64,000 nt of DNA from CAINVV01 sp038323575 (lineage in GTDB: Bacteria > Bacteroidota > Bacteroidia > Bacteroidales > Prolixibacteraceae). Positions within the stretch are counted from its first letter, which is position 1. Every line of letters begins with the position of its first letter. The DNA is taken from positions 11,783-75,782 of the forward strand of contig JBBQHB010000015.1 of NCBI GenBank assembly GCA_038323575.1, in the 5' to 3' direction. Below the pieces are notes generated by a model. It saw only the letters and a list, made by a program, of their open reading frames with translations, was not told the DNA's origin and made no database searches. The translations under genes were made by a program, and so were the position numbers. Positions 19,544 through 28,076 of this stretch are shown here, piece after piece.

Positions 19544-20839
19544 ATGAAACATTTATATTTCCTGATGATATTGTTTGTTCCGCTGTTAAGTGCCGGTCAG
19601 CCTTTGATTTCGCTGAAAAATGCAATTGACACTACGCTTATCAACAGTTTTGACATCCGGATTGCCGGGAACAACGTTGAAATCAGTAAAGCAAACAATT
19701 CTTTTGGTGTTGCCGGGGGATTACCAACTGTCAGCGCAAGCGCGACAGACAACCAGTCCATCTCAAAAGTCAACCAGAAACTGAACAGCGGGACTGAAAT
19801 TGCGAAGACCAGTGTGAACGGCAACTCACTTACCTCCAATATTACTGCCGGAATGCTGCTGTACAACGGGCGAAGAGTTATTGCCACCAAAGAGAGGCTG
19901 AGCCGGCTGCAGAACCAGAGCGAACTACAGTTTAACCTACAGGTCCAAAACAGTATTGCCGCCGTAATGGCAAAATACTACGACATCATCCGCCAGCAGG
20001 AGTATTACAAAATCATCTTTAGTTCGCTCGATGTTTCCCAGAAAAAACTGGATATCATCAACGAGCGGAAAAGCGTCGGGATGGCCAACGATGCCGATTA
20101 CCTGCAGGCACTGATCGATGTGAATACCGCACAGCAGGTGCTCCGGTCCCAGCAATTGGTTGTTGAACAGACCAAGATGGATCTGCTGCAATTGATGAGC
20201 AAGAAAAAGTATTATACTTATGAGGTCAATGACAGCATCACGGTAGATACCTCTATTCAGCTAAATTCAATTATCTCGTTCTTGCAGCAGAATCCCCAGT
20301 ATTTATCCTCTGAACAACAGGTTAAAATCAGCGAGCAGGTCGTGAAGGAAGTTACGGCATTGCTGTACCCATCCCTGCGGATGAATACAGGTTATAACCT
20401 GAACCGGACCCAGAGTGACGCAGGCCAGTTCCTTTTCAACATGAATTCGGGTCCCTATGCCGGTGTGACCATACAAATACCGATTTACAGCGGGAATGCC
20501 TACAAGGTCCAGAAGGAAGTGGCGAAATACAACCTGCAGAATGCTAAACTGCAGCAGGAGAGTTTGCTCAACTTTTTAACCGCCGATGCCACAAAGACTT
20601 TCCAGTCATACAGCACCACCTTGCAACAGCTTGAATTCCAGAAAACAAATATCGAATCTTCCCGCAAACTGATCAATGTGGTGATGCTGCGCTTCCAGGT
20701 CAACCAGGCAACCATCCTGGAAATCAAGGCAGCTCAGAACAGTTACGAACAAACCGGCTACCAACTTGTGAACCTGAAATTTGCCGCAAAGATTTCTGAG
20801 ATTGAGCTGAAAAGGCTGATGTACCAGTTGGGGAATTAA
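19544..20839 (+). CDS. TolC-family outer-membrane efflux protein
   Basis: This 431-residue protein starts at ATG 19544, 7 bp after the permease stop, with a signal peptide ending near LSAGQP. An upstream in-frame start inside the permease gene is a reading-frame artefact. The body has the duplicated long-helix pattern of TolC proteins: ISLKNAIDTTL, then coiled-coil-like stretches with LYNGRR and QIPIYSGN, the conserved beta-strand spots. It forms the outer-membrane tunnel of the RND system and is the last gene of the operon, followed by a terminator hairpin. Confidence 0.92.
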   Translation: MKHLYFLMILFVPLLSAGQPLISLKNAIDTTLINSFDIRIAGNNVEISKANNSFGVAGGLPTVSASATDNQSISKVNQKLNSGTEIAKTSVNGNSLTSNITAGMLLYNGRRVIATKERLSRLQNQSELQFNLQVQNSIAAVMAKYYDIIRQQEYYKIIFSSLDVSQKKLDIINERKSVGMANDADYLQALIDVNTAQQVLRSQQLVVEQTKMDLLQLMSKKKYYTYEVNDSITVDTSIQLNSIISFLQQNPQYLSSEQQVKISEQVVKEVTALLYPSLRMNTGYNLNRTQSDAGQFLFNMNSGPYAGVTIQIPIYSGNAYKVQKEVAKYNLQNAKLQQESLLNFLTADATKTFQSYSTTLQQLEFQKTNIESSRKLINVVMLRFQVNQATILEIKAAQNSYEQTGYQLVNLKFAAKISEIELKRLMYQLGN

Positions 20840-20845
20840 TGAATT

Positions 20846-20874
20846 AAAAAAGGCACCCCACAGGATGCCTTTTC
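20846..20874. terminator. Bidirectional terminator between TolC and TPR lipoprotein genes
   Basis: AAAAGGCACCC and GGATGCCTTTT form an 11-bp stem with one mismatch, with A runs on the left and T runs on the right. It can end both the plus-strand efflux operon and the convergent minus-strand gene that ends at 20898. Confidence 0.75.
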
Positions 20875-20897
20875 TTATTCATTTGTTTTGAAACCGC

Positions 20898-22655
20898 CTA
20901 GTTGAACAGAAGTTTGAAGTTCTGGTCGTCGGCGTATTTGGCAAATTCAAGGTCGTTTTGGGCGATTGTCTTATAGGCGACATCTTTCTTAAAGGCATTC
21001 ACGAGGGCTTCGTACATCTGGCTGGTTTTACCGGTACGGGCATACGCTATTGCTTTCAGGTAGGCGATACGGCCTGACTCGAGCGGTGCGGCATTCAAAG
21101 TCTTCAAGGCGCCGTTGTTGTCGTTGTTCAGCAACTGGGCAAGACCACGGTTGGCATAGCTTACGGAAGTTTCGTCCAGGTACTTCACGGCAGTGTCGTA
21201 GTCTCCCTGTTTGATTTTCAGGATACCCAGGTTTTCTTTGACCTCTCTACCGGCGCCTGTGGCAGCTCCGAAGAATACTTCCGCTTTGGACCATTCGTTG
21301 TTTTTCAATGCAACACAACCAAGGTTGTTTTGCACGATCGGATTTTTGGGATCCAACTGGTCTGCTTTCTGGAAATTGCCGGCAGCAGATTTAAAATCAC
21401 CTTCGTTCATCTGGATTAGACCGAGATTGTTGAAACCCCTCCAGTCGTCAGCATAAATTTTTGTAAAGCTGGTGTAAATTGATTTTTGCGTTGCTTCATC
21501 GCTGGTAAGTGTAGCTGCATAAAACAGTTCGGCCTGATTCAATTTGGATGGATCCGACGCGGCAAGTGCTGAAATTTCGGCATCAGTTTTGCCGATCAGG
21601 TTAACACTGGCGGTGATTTTGGCACGACGCAGTTGCGGAAGGATCTCGTCAGCAACTTTAGTAAAAGCAGAAGAGAGATTTTTGATTTCGCGTTCGCGGA
21701 CTTCAGGATCAGCATACATTGCCAATACGCGAAGAATCAGGTCTTTATCCTGGATGGTGGATTTCTCCATCAAGGCTTTGAAACCTTCCCAGTCTTCCGG
21801 AGTATTTTTGGAGGTAACATCGGCTCTGATCTTGCTCTTCTTCAAATCGCTTTCGACCACGTTTGAGGCAGAACCTTCGCGTTTTCCGGCTAGTTTGGAG
21901 TTCAGGTCCAGCGTGCCGTCGGGTGAAGCGTAGGCCGAAACCTCAACGCCTTTCAACTCTTTTCTGTCAGCATTGTATGCCTCAACAATGTATTTATTCA
22001 GATGGGCAATCTCCGCTTTTGACAATTCCTTGGTCCTGACTTCGGAACTGTTGATCAGGTAGATCAGGTCAGCGATATAAGCATCCGGCACGATCCGCTG
22101 GTATTTATCCAATGTCGGATCGTAAACACCTGTAGTATTGGCACTCTTTTGAATACCTAAGATGGCCAGCGGACTGTTGTCGACCAGTGTGGAAGTGGCA
22201 ATCATTCCTTTGGCGATGGTTTTCGGCAGAAAATCGAGTGATTTTGAACCCTCGGCAACTTTGATACGCAGTTCAAGATCAGAACGCTGCTGCTCTTTGC
22301 TGAAAGCGATGGTACCTTTGTAACTGTTGCTTCCTCCTGCTTCATTGGCTATTACCTTGTTGTTGTCTTTTACTTTGTCTCCCTGCAATACATAGGGTGC
22401 ATAGGCAGTTTCACCTCCGGCATATTTCAATACGGGAGTAACGGTCATGGTTACTTTCTTACCGAAATATTTAGCAGGAAACTGGCTCTGGATGGCTGCA
22501 TCAACATTCCCTGCGTGTGTTTCGAGGACCTCGGGAACTACGGTATAATTTACCTTATCGGCATTTTTCTTCATCGATTTCAAGGAAGAACACCCGGAAA
22601 TTACGAATGAACTCATGACGAAAAGGACGGGTACGATTAAACTGATTTTCTTCAT
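20898..22655 (-). CDS. Envelope lipoprotein with OmpA-like middle part and TPR repeats
   Basis: This 585-residue lipoprotein has its lipobox at VISGC (Cys22). The first 220 residues are beta-rich (VTMTVTPVLKYAGG). Residues around 225-275 (EVSAYASPDGTLDLNSKLAGKR) resemble the OmpA fold, where a residue string of this kind contacts peptidoglycan. The C-terminal third holds TPR repeats (WRGFNNLGLIQMNEGDFKSA, NNLGCVALKNNEWSKA, GILKIKQGDYDTAVKYL). The combination suggests an outer-membrane lipoprotein scaffold, perhaps a secretion or assembly accessory, but no function is proven. The gene lies 101 bp downstream of the deoxynucleoside kinase gene and ends against a shared terminator. Confidence 0.75.
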   Translation of the reverse strand: MKKISLIVPVLFVMSSFVISGCSSLKSMKKNADKVNYTVVPEVLETHAGNVDAAIQSQFPAKYFGKKVTMTVTPVLKYAGGETAYAPYVLQGDKVKDNNKVIANEAGGSNSYKGTIAFSKEQQRSDLELRIKVAEGSKSLDFLPKTIAKGMIATSTLVDNSPLAILGIQKSANTTGVYDPTLDKYQRIVPDAYIADLIYLINSSEVRTKELSKAEIAHLNKYIVEAYNADRKELKGVEVSAYASPDGTLDLNSKLAGKREGSASNVVESDLKKSKIRADVTSKNTPEDWEGFKALMEKSTIQDKDLILRVLAMYADPEVREREIKNLSSAFTKVADEILPQLRRAKITASVNLIGKTDAEISALAASDPSKLNQAELFYAATLTSDEATQKSIYTSFTKIYADDWRGFNNLGLIQMNEGDFKSAAGNFQKADQLDPKNPIVQNNLGCVALKNNEWSKAEVFFGAATGAGREVKENLGILKIKQGDYDTAVKYLDETSVSYANRGLAQLLNNDNNGALKTLNAAPLESGRIAYLKAIAYARTGKTSQMYEALVNAFKKDVAYKTIAQNDLEFAKYADDQNFKLLFN

Positions 22656-22756
22656 AATAGACCTTAAAAGATTAATAGTAATTATTGAAATATTGCGCTT
22701 TACTCCTACAAAATTAAGATTTTTCGCAAAAGGAAAAAGTGAATATATGTTAATTA

Positions 22757-23407
22757 TTAAGAATCCGGATGTAAAATCTCTCTGCGAATTCCGGTCCAGT
22801 CAACGGGTGTAGTAACCAAATTCCTAAGCATAACGTAATGCTCCCTGTTTGCAACAAAATCTATCCGGGAGGTATCAATGATCAGTACCGGAAAATCGGC
22901 CTGCTGGGAAAAAAAGGTGAAATAACCCTCCCTGATATTTTTCAGATAATCGGTCGTGATGGACTGCTCGTAATCTCTTCCCCTCTTCCTGATATTGTTA
23001 ATTAACTGATCCTCAGGCAGATGCAGGTAGACAAACAGGTCAGGTTTCGGAAGCCTTTCATAAATGATGTCGAAGAAGTTGCGGTATAGGTTGTATTCAT
23101 CCTGTGCCAATGTATTCTGGGCAAAGATGAGGGATTTCATGAAATAGTAATCGGCTATGGTCTGTTGGTGAAATAAATCCCTGTTTGTCAGCTCCTTCTT
23201 AAGCTGGCCGTACCTTTCAGCCAGGAAAGAGAGCTCCAGCGGGAATGAGTATTTATCCGGATCATCGTAAAATTTGGGTAAAAAGGGATTTTCGGCAAAC
23301 CTTTCCAGAATCAGTTTGGCATCGTATTCTTCACTCAGCATTTGCGCAAAAGTTGTTTTGCCGGCGCCAATATTTCCCTCAATGACCAGAAAATCAAGGT
23401 TCATCAT
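22757..23407 (-). CDS. Deoxynucleoside kinase
   Basis: This 216-residue cytoplasmic enzyme phosphorylates deoxynucleosides with ATP for nucleotide salvage. It shows the P-loop GNIGAGKTT (residues 11-19), ERFAENPF with the catalytic Glu region, FLAERYGQ, and a lid segment RKRGRDYEQS that closes over ATP. Two adjacent Met codons at the start cannot be separated. It lies downstream of pnp behind that gene's terminator, so it probably has its own promoter. Sugar and base specificity (dA/dG versus dC type) cannot be read. Confidence 0.9.
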   Translation of the reverse strand: MMNLDFLVIEGNIGAGKTTFAQMLSEEYDAKLILERFAENPFLPKFYDDPDKYSFPLELSFLAERYGQLKKELTNRDLFHQQTIADYYFMKSLIFAQNTLAQDEYNLYRNFFDIIYERLPKPDLFVYLHLPEDQLINNIRKRGRDYEQSITTDYLKNIREGYFTFFSQQADFPVLIIDTSRIDFVANREHYVMLRNLVTTPVDWTGIRREILHPDS

Positions 23408-23445
23408 CCTCCGAAAAAAATTAAGATTTAATCCTTAAATGTAGA

Positions 23446-23475
23446 AATAAAAAAATGCCCGCTGCAGGCGGGCAT
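23446..23475 (-). terminator. Rho-independent terminator of pnp
   Basis: ATGCCCGC and GCGGGCAT form a perfect 8-bp stem with a 5-base loop (23455-23475). On the minus strand this is followed by a run of T (bases 23446-23454 are A-rich on plus). It lies just after the pnp stop. Confidence 0.85.
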
Positions 23476-23497
23476 CTAATATCTGTAAGAATATTTA

Positions 23498-25786
23498 CTA
23501 TTCCTGATTTGGTTTTTTGAGCGAGTGGCTGTGGGAAGGAGCTTTTCTTTCCTCGTCACGCGGGGCCTGTCTGTCACCGCGTCCGTAATCCCTGTCGCCG
23601 TGTCCATGATCCCTGTCGCCGCGTCCGTGATCCCTGTCACCGCGTCCCTGCTCTCTTTCGACAAAACCTTCCGGTTTTGGCATCAGTGCTTTCATCGAAA
23701 GTTTCAATTTACCTGTTCGTTGTTCAACTTCGAGTAATTTAACTTTCACGATGTCGCCTACGCTCAGAACATCTTCCGGTTTATCGATCCGTTTCCAGTC
23801 GAATTCCGAAACGTGCAGCAATCCTTCTTTGCCCGGCATGATTTCAATAAACGCACCGAACTGAACAATCGATTTCACCTTTCCTTCGTAAATTTCTCCG
23901 GGTTCCGGTACAGCCACGATGGCACGGATGCGCGCAACGGCAGCATCAATCGATGATTTATCGGGAGCACTTATCTCTACATAACCCATGTCGTCGATCT
24001 CTTCGATGGCAATCGTAGCTTTCGTATCGGCCTGGATCTGCTGAATAATTTTTCCGCCCGGACCAATAACCGGTCCGATCATGTCTTTCGGGATGGTCAT
24101 CTTGACGATGCGCGGTACATTTGGTTTGTAATCATCGCGCGGTACGCTGATCACTTCAAGGATTTTGCCCAATATGTGTTCGCGGCCCTGTTTGGCCTGA
24201 AGCAATGCTTTGGAAAGCACTTCATAAGACAAACCGTCTAATTTGATGTCCATCTGGGTAGCTGTGATCCCTTTTTCTGTTCCGGTAACTTTGAAGTCCA
24301 TGTCGCCCAGGTGATCTTCATCTCCCAGGATGTCAGAAAGAACTGCAAACTTATCGGATTTTTTATCGGTAATCAGCCCCATTGCAATTCCTGAAACAGG
24401 ACGTTTCATGTTGATGCCGGCATCCAGCATGGCCATGGTTCCAGCGCAAACTGTTGCCATGGAAGAGGATCCGTTGGACTCCAGGATGTCGGATACAATC
24501 CGGATAATATAGGGAAATCCTTCAGGAATCATCCGTTTCAGTGCACGGTGGGCCAGGTTACCGTGACCGATTTCGCGGCGGGAAAGACCCCTTGGTGTTT
24601 TGGACTCGCCGGTGCTGAACGGCGGGAAGTTATAATGGAGCAGAAAGCGCTCTTTGCCTTTGAAAGTAACGTTGTCGATGATTTTCTCATCCATCTTGGT
24701 ACCGAGGGTAACACTGCTGAGGGATTGTGTTTCGCCGCGTGTAAAGATCGAGGAACCGTGCGATCCAGGCAGGTAATTAACCTCGCCCCAAATGGTGCGG
24801 ATATCTGTGGTTGAACGTCCGTCGAGACGGATGCCTTCGTCGAGGATCATGCGGCGCATGGCCTCTTTCTCCACATCATGGTAATATTTGCCGATCAAAG
24901 TCTTGTCGACTTCTCCGGCCTCTTTGCCTTCGCTGTACGCTGCGGTAAAATCTTCCTTTACCTTGGCAAAAGAGTCATAACGCAGGTGTTTGTCGTTGAT
25001 TAAAGAACGTGCAATGGCATATACTTTGTCGTAAGTTTCTTTCCAGACGAGTTCCTTCAGGGCTTCATCGTTTTCTTCGTGGCAATAGGTACGTTTCACA
25101 ACGCCGACTTCCGCAGCCAGTTCTTCCTGGATTTTGCAGTGAATCTTGATATTGTCATGGGCAATTTTAATGGCCTCAAGCATCTCTTCTTCAGAAACCT
25201 CATCCATTTCGCCTTCCACCATCATGATGTTGTCGTAAGACGCGCCAACCATGATGTCGATATCGGCTTCAGCCAACTGCTCGGCTGAAGGATTGAGTAC
25301 AAATACACCTTTGATGCGCGCAACCCGAACTTCTGAGATCGGGCCGTTAAACGGAACATTTGAAACGGCAATGGCAGCCGAAGCAGCCAAACCTGCCAGG
25401 GAATCCGGCATTTCATTCTTGCCCGAAGAGATCAAAGTGATCATCACAGCAGTTTCTGCGTGGTAATCATCCGGAAAAAGCGGACGCAATGCGCGGTCCA
25501 CCAAACGGGCGATCAGGATCTCATCGTCAGAAGGACGAGCTTCCCTTTTCATGAAACCACCGGGGAAACGGCCAACTGCCGAGAATTTCTCGCGGTAATC
25601 AACCGAGAGGGGCATGAAATCAACGTTTGCAGCTGCCTCATTGGCTGAAACAACAGTCGCCAGCAACATGGTATCACCCATTTTTACTACTACTGCACCG
25701 TCGGCCTGTTTGGCCAGTTTACCGGTTTCAATCTGGATTGTGCGTCCATCGCCCAGATCAATCGTCTTATTTATAGCTTTGTACAT
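23498..25786 (-). CDS. pnp: Polyribonucleotide nucleotidyltransferase (PNPase)
   Basis: This 762-residue 3'-to-5' phosphorolytic exoribonuclease has two RNase PH domains: N-terminal with VDYREKFSAVGRFPGGF, second with FPPFSTGESKTPRGLSRREIGHG. A helical linker separates them. A KH domain follows (GPVIGPGGKIIQQIQ), then an S1 RNA-binding domain (IYEGKVKSIVQFGAFIEIMP). It should form a ring-shaped trimer. Unusual is a C-terminal tail of about 50 residues with a 7-residue GRGDRDH repeat (low complexity, charged). It lies directly downstream of rpsO, the order seen across bacteria, with a hairpin between them. Confidence 0.97.
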   Translation of the reverse strand: MYKAINKTIDLGDGRTIQIETGKLAKQADGAVVVKMGDTMLLATVVSANEAAANVDFMPLSVDYREKFSAVGRFPGGFMKREARPSDDEILIARLVDRALRPLFPDDYHAETAVMITLISSGKNEMPDSLAGLAASAAIAVSNVPFNGPISEVRVARIKGVFVLNPSAEQLAEADIDIMVGASYDNIMMVEGEMDEVSEEEMLEAIKIAHDNIKIHCKIQEELAAEVGVVKRTYCHEENDEALKELVWKETYDKVYAIARSLINDKHLRYDSFAKVKEDFTAAYSEGKEAGEVDKTLIGKYYHDVEKEAMRRMILDEGIRLDGRSTTDIRTIWGEVNYLPGSHGSSIFTRGETQSLSSVTLGTKMDEKIIDNVTFKGKERFLLHYNFPPFSTGESKTPRGLSRREIGHGNLAHRALKRMIPEGFPYIIRIVSDILESNGSSSMATVCAGTMAMLDAGINMKRPVSGIAMGLITDKKSDKFAVLSDILGDEDHLGDMDFKVTGTEKGITATQMDIKLDGLSYEVLSKALLQAKQGREHILGKILEVISVPRDDYKPNVPRIVKMTIPKDMIGPVIGPGGKIIQQIQADTKATIAIEEIDDMGYVEISAPDKSSIDAAVARIRAIVAVPEPGEIYEGKVKSIVQFGAFIEIMPGKEGLLHVSEFDWKRIDKPEDVLSVGDIVKVKLLEVEQRTGKLKLSMKALMPKPEGFVEREQGRGDRDHGRGDRDHGHGDRDYGRGDRQAPRDEERKAPSHSHSLKKPNQE
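23571..23648 (-). repeat. 21-bp tandem repeat in the 3' end of pnp
   Basis: About 3.7 copies of a 21-bp unit encode GRGDRDH, GRGDRDH, GHGDRDY and GRGDRQ. The copies differ by single substitutions that mostly keep Gly-Asp-Arg, so the protein repeat is maintained. It is in frame and lies after the S1 domain. Confidence 0.85.
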
Positions 25787-25848
25787 ATATTGTATGTAAT
25801 TAAATTGTTATCTGAAAAGATTAGAAGGGGAACGGGATTAAGAGAGGC

Positions 25849-25876
25849 AAAAAAGGCAATCCGAAAATTGCCTTTT
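25849..25876 (-). terminator. Hairpin between rpsO and pnp
   Basis: AAAAGGCAAT and ATTGCCTTTT pair perfectly over 10 bp with an 8-base loop, and the minus strand continues in T-rich sequence. It can terminate rpsO transcripts or act as a partial terminator and processing site before pnp (inference). Confidence 0.75.
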
Positions 25877-25888
25877 GAGGGTGTTCGC

Positions 25889-26158
25889 TTATTTACGAAG
25901 ATTTAGTTCTTTGATGATGGTGCGATAACGCTCAATGTCTTTGCGTTTCAGGTAATCCAGTAACGAACGACGTTTACCAACCATCTGGATCAATGCACGC
26001 TGGGTACTGAAATCTTTTTTGTTGGATTTCAGGTGCTCTGTCAGGTGGGTGATACGAAATGAAAATAGGGCAATCTGGCCTTCTGAGGTACCGGTGTCGG
26101 TAGCGCTCTTGCCGAATTTTTCGAAAAATGTCTTTTTAACTTCAGGATTCAAATACAT
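25889..26158 (-). CDS. rpsO: 30S ribosomal protein S15
   Basis: This 89-residue protein has the usual S15 length. It contains the family core TGTSEGQIALFSFRITHLTEHLK and the C-terminal segment KRRSLLDYLKRKDIERY, which binds 16S rRNA and helps assemble the 30S platform. It is followed by pnp, the typical order. A promoter with good -33/-7 spacing lies at 26240-26270, leaving a leader of about 75 nt that could hold an autoregulatory structure, as known for S15 in other bacteria. Confidence 0.97.
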   Translation of the reverse strand: MYLNPEVKKTFFEKFGKSATDTGTSEGQIALFSFRITHLTEHLKSNKKDFSTQRALIQMVGKRRSLLDYLKRKDIERYRTIIKELNLRK

Positions 26159-26239
26159 GATAAATTATTTAATCTTATGATACAATGGCCGCTCCGCAGG
26201 ATTCGTGTTCGATCGCAACAGATCGGCATTAATTGGGTG

Positions 26240-26270
26240 CAAAGTTAAAGAATTAACTGTGAAATTGCAA
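26240..26270 (-). promoter_or_regulatory. Bacteroidota-type promoter of rpsO
   Basis: On the minus strand TTG (26270-26268) is followed after 20 bases by TAACTTTG (26247-26240), matching the TTTG / TAnnTTTG promoter of the Bacteroidota housekeeping sigma factor. Transcription would begin near 26233. Confidence 0.7.
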
Positions 26271-26300
26271 GTGGCTTTTAATCTTTTATTTGCTTTATAG

Positions 26301-26411
26301 AAAGTGAACTAAAGTGAACTAAAGTGACTAAAGTACTTATTGCTTCAGAAGGTCTAAATTGTTTTGCGTTAACTCAAGGCACTTTAGTCACTTTAGTTCA
26401 CTTTAGCTCAC
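26301..26411. repeat. Inverted-array intergenic element, copy A (no gene inside)
   Basis: The left array (AAAGTGAACT twice, then AAAGTGACT and AAAGT) and the right array (its inverse) form 31-bp arms at 26304-26334 and 26381-26411 with 30 matches. The spacer is 46 nt. It contains TTCAGAAGG and GCGTTAACT, which closely resemble the bases just inside the ends of the gene-bearing copy at 28022-28487. The element lies 7 bp after the stop of the esterase gene and upstream of the rpsO promoter. Confidence 0.85.
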
Positions 26412-26418
26412 GCTTAAT

Positions 26419-27933
26419 TCAAGGATGAGTAGATAGATAATGTGCATAAAAAAAAGCCAACTCAGTATCAAAGTGAATCTGATGGCCCACACCTGGCAAG
26501 ATATCGAGACTAACATTTTTGTATCCATGCAATTCGCAGGTGGATTTCGCATTCATAAACTGTTGCCACATTCCTTTGCCCGTAGTTACCCCAATTTCTG
26601 CCACTGCATCATTAGCGCCGGTATATTGCTTTACAGGAAGGTTGATTCGTTCAGGAGCATTGGAAACCCCTTTGCTTGTCATTCCACGCCCCAAATCTGC
26701 GGGATCGGGACCGCCGGTTCCAAGGTAGTTGCAAGCTGAACAGCAGGCCGCAGCAATAAATTCAGGCCGCCACATCACCAAAGGCCAAAAAGAATGTCCG
26801 CCTGCAGAGAAGCCATCCCAGTAGAATTTATCTTCCCCGTTGTAATCTGCCTTTATTTGCTGGAATAGCTCTATTACAGCTATCTCATCGAACAATTGAT
26901 CTGAAGTAGCATTGCAATAGTCCTTTACATTCTGCGGATAACTATTTGCAGCTCCCGTTATGTTGATCGTTTTCACAGATACAATAATAAATGGCATATT
27001 CCCGCGCTTTTGGGCAAAAATCTGGGGACCGTTATTTGGCGCGGCTCCATCCCATCCGTCGCGGATATTGTACATGAATATTGGCCATTTCTTGGTCGGA
27101 GTCCAGCCTATAGGCAGGGAAATATAATATAGAGTCGGACATGTTCTGCCGGTTAACCGTCCTGAAGTATTGTTGGTTACATCTGTTCCGCTGTTGAAGG
27201 CCAATCCGGGAATATCGCTGGCTGAAACAGTTACCTGATCAACATAGAAAATGTCAGCAGTAGTGCTGCCGCAATTTCTGAACAATATTCCGGAAAATTG
27301 GGCAGGGGCACTTGCCTGATTCTTCCACGCGAGTGACTTAACCGTCAATTTTTTCCCGTCAACATATACATCATAAGTTTTGGCAGAAAGATCAAACGCC
27401 ATTTTAACAGTATACCACTGATTTACTTTCATTTGCGGGACCAATGTGTAATTTGTTCCTGTATTGTCAATGGCAGTCATCTTCCCTGCATCCCCGAGAA
27501 TGACTCCTGCAATTTCTGTATTTGAATTTGCCAGGAGGGTAAATTGCTTCCAGTGTGATGCATCCGTAACCCGAATTTTTGCCTCTACCGAGACGGTCCC
27601 CTGCACAAGAGGCGTAAAGTCCTTGTATGAAGTAAGCTGATCTGCGGCCGTCGTCGATGTTTTATTGAGCTGCAGGCACTGGTTATTGGGATCAGTGGGA
27701 TCGTTTTCCACTGTCAGGGTACCACCGGTCAGTTCGGAATTGGTCATATCAACCGGAGCTATCCCTTTCACTCCAAAGTCGTAGGAAAATTGGGCATATA
27801 GTTTCTCAGTGTTGACAATACCTGTGGTAACCGGAGGTTCGGGCATGTCGGGAGATACTGCAGAGTGACAAGACAAACTAAGTGCCAGCAGCAGCAGCCA
27901 AAGGAATTTAACAGAAAGAGTTCCGGGATGCAT
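26419..27933 (-). CDS. Secreted lipoprotein esterase with N-terminal LamG-like domain
   Basis: This 504-residue lipoprotein has its lipobox at LSC (Cys22). Residues about 45-240 look like a concanavalin/LamG-like jelly roll (VSVEAKIRVTDASHW, WYTVKMAFDLSAKTYDVYVDG). Residues about 255-504 are an alpha/beta hydrolase with nucleophile motif GFSAGG (Ser376) and a likely catalytic His in PGVGHQIHFD near the C-terminus. This layout fits a surface esterase acting on a polysaccharide side group or an aromatic ester (inference). It is oddly placed between rpsO and a DUF2851 gene and is bounded by arrays of the same repeat family on both sides, suggesting insertion. Confidence 0.8.
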   Translation of the reverse strand: MHPGTLSVKFLWLLLLALSLSCHSAVSPDMPEPPVTTGIVNTEKLYAQFSYDFGVKGIAPVDMTNSELTGGTLTVENDPTDPNNQCLQLNKTSTTAADQLTSYKDFTPLVQGTVSVEAKIRVTDASHWKQFTLLANSNTEIAGVILGDAGKMTAIDNTGTNYTLVPQMKVNQWYTVKMAFDLSAKTYDVYVDGKKLTVKSLAWKNQASAPAQFSGILFRNCGSTTADIFYVDQVTVSASDIPGLAFNSGTDVTNNTSGRLTGRTCPTLYYISLPIGWTPTKKWPIFMYNIRDGWDGAAPNNGPQIFAQKRGNMPFIIVSVKTINITGAANSYPQNVKDYCNATSDQLFDEIAVIELFQQIKADYNGEDKFYWDGFSAGGHSFWPLVMWRPEFIAAACCSACNYLGTGGPDPADLGRGMTSKGVSNAPERINLPVKQYTGANDAVAEIGVTTGKGMWQQFMNAKSTCELHGYKNVSLDILPGVGHQIHFDTELAFFYAHYLSTHP

Positions 27934-28021
27934 TCAATTCGGTAATGGTTTTTAAAAAAATAAAATCAAAATTAGTTTTTTGTTTTTAGAAATACGGATT
28001 TCAGGAGAGTATTTCTATTAG

Positions 28022-28065
28022 AAAGTGAGCTAAAGTGAGCTAAAGTGAGCTAAAGTGACTAAAGT
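28022..28065. repeat. Left inverted array of copy B
   Basis: Units AAAGTGAGCT (three times) plus AAAGTGACT and AAAGT. Bases 28023-28065 pair with 28445-28487: 39 of 43 positions are Watson-Crick, and the four C/T differences could be G-U or A-C in RNA. It ends 11 bases from the stop of the enclosed four-helix-bundle gene. Confidence 0.88.
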
Positions 28066-28076
28066 AATTCTGAAGG

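Noticed and set aside
23525..23737. Plus-strand frame through the pnp repeat
   Set aside because: It is created by the repetitive 21-bp units; the minus-strand frame continues from the S1 domain.
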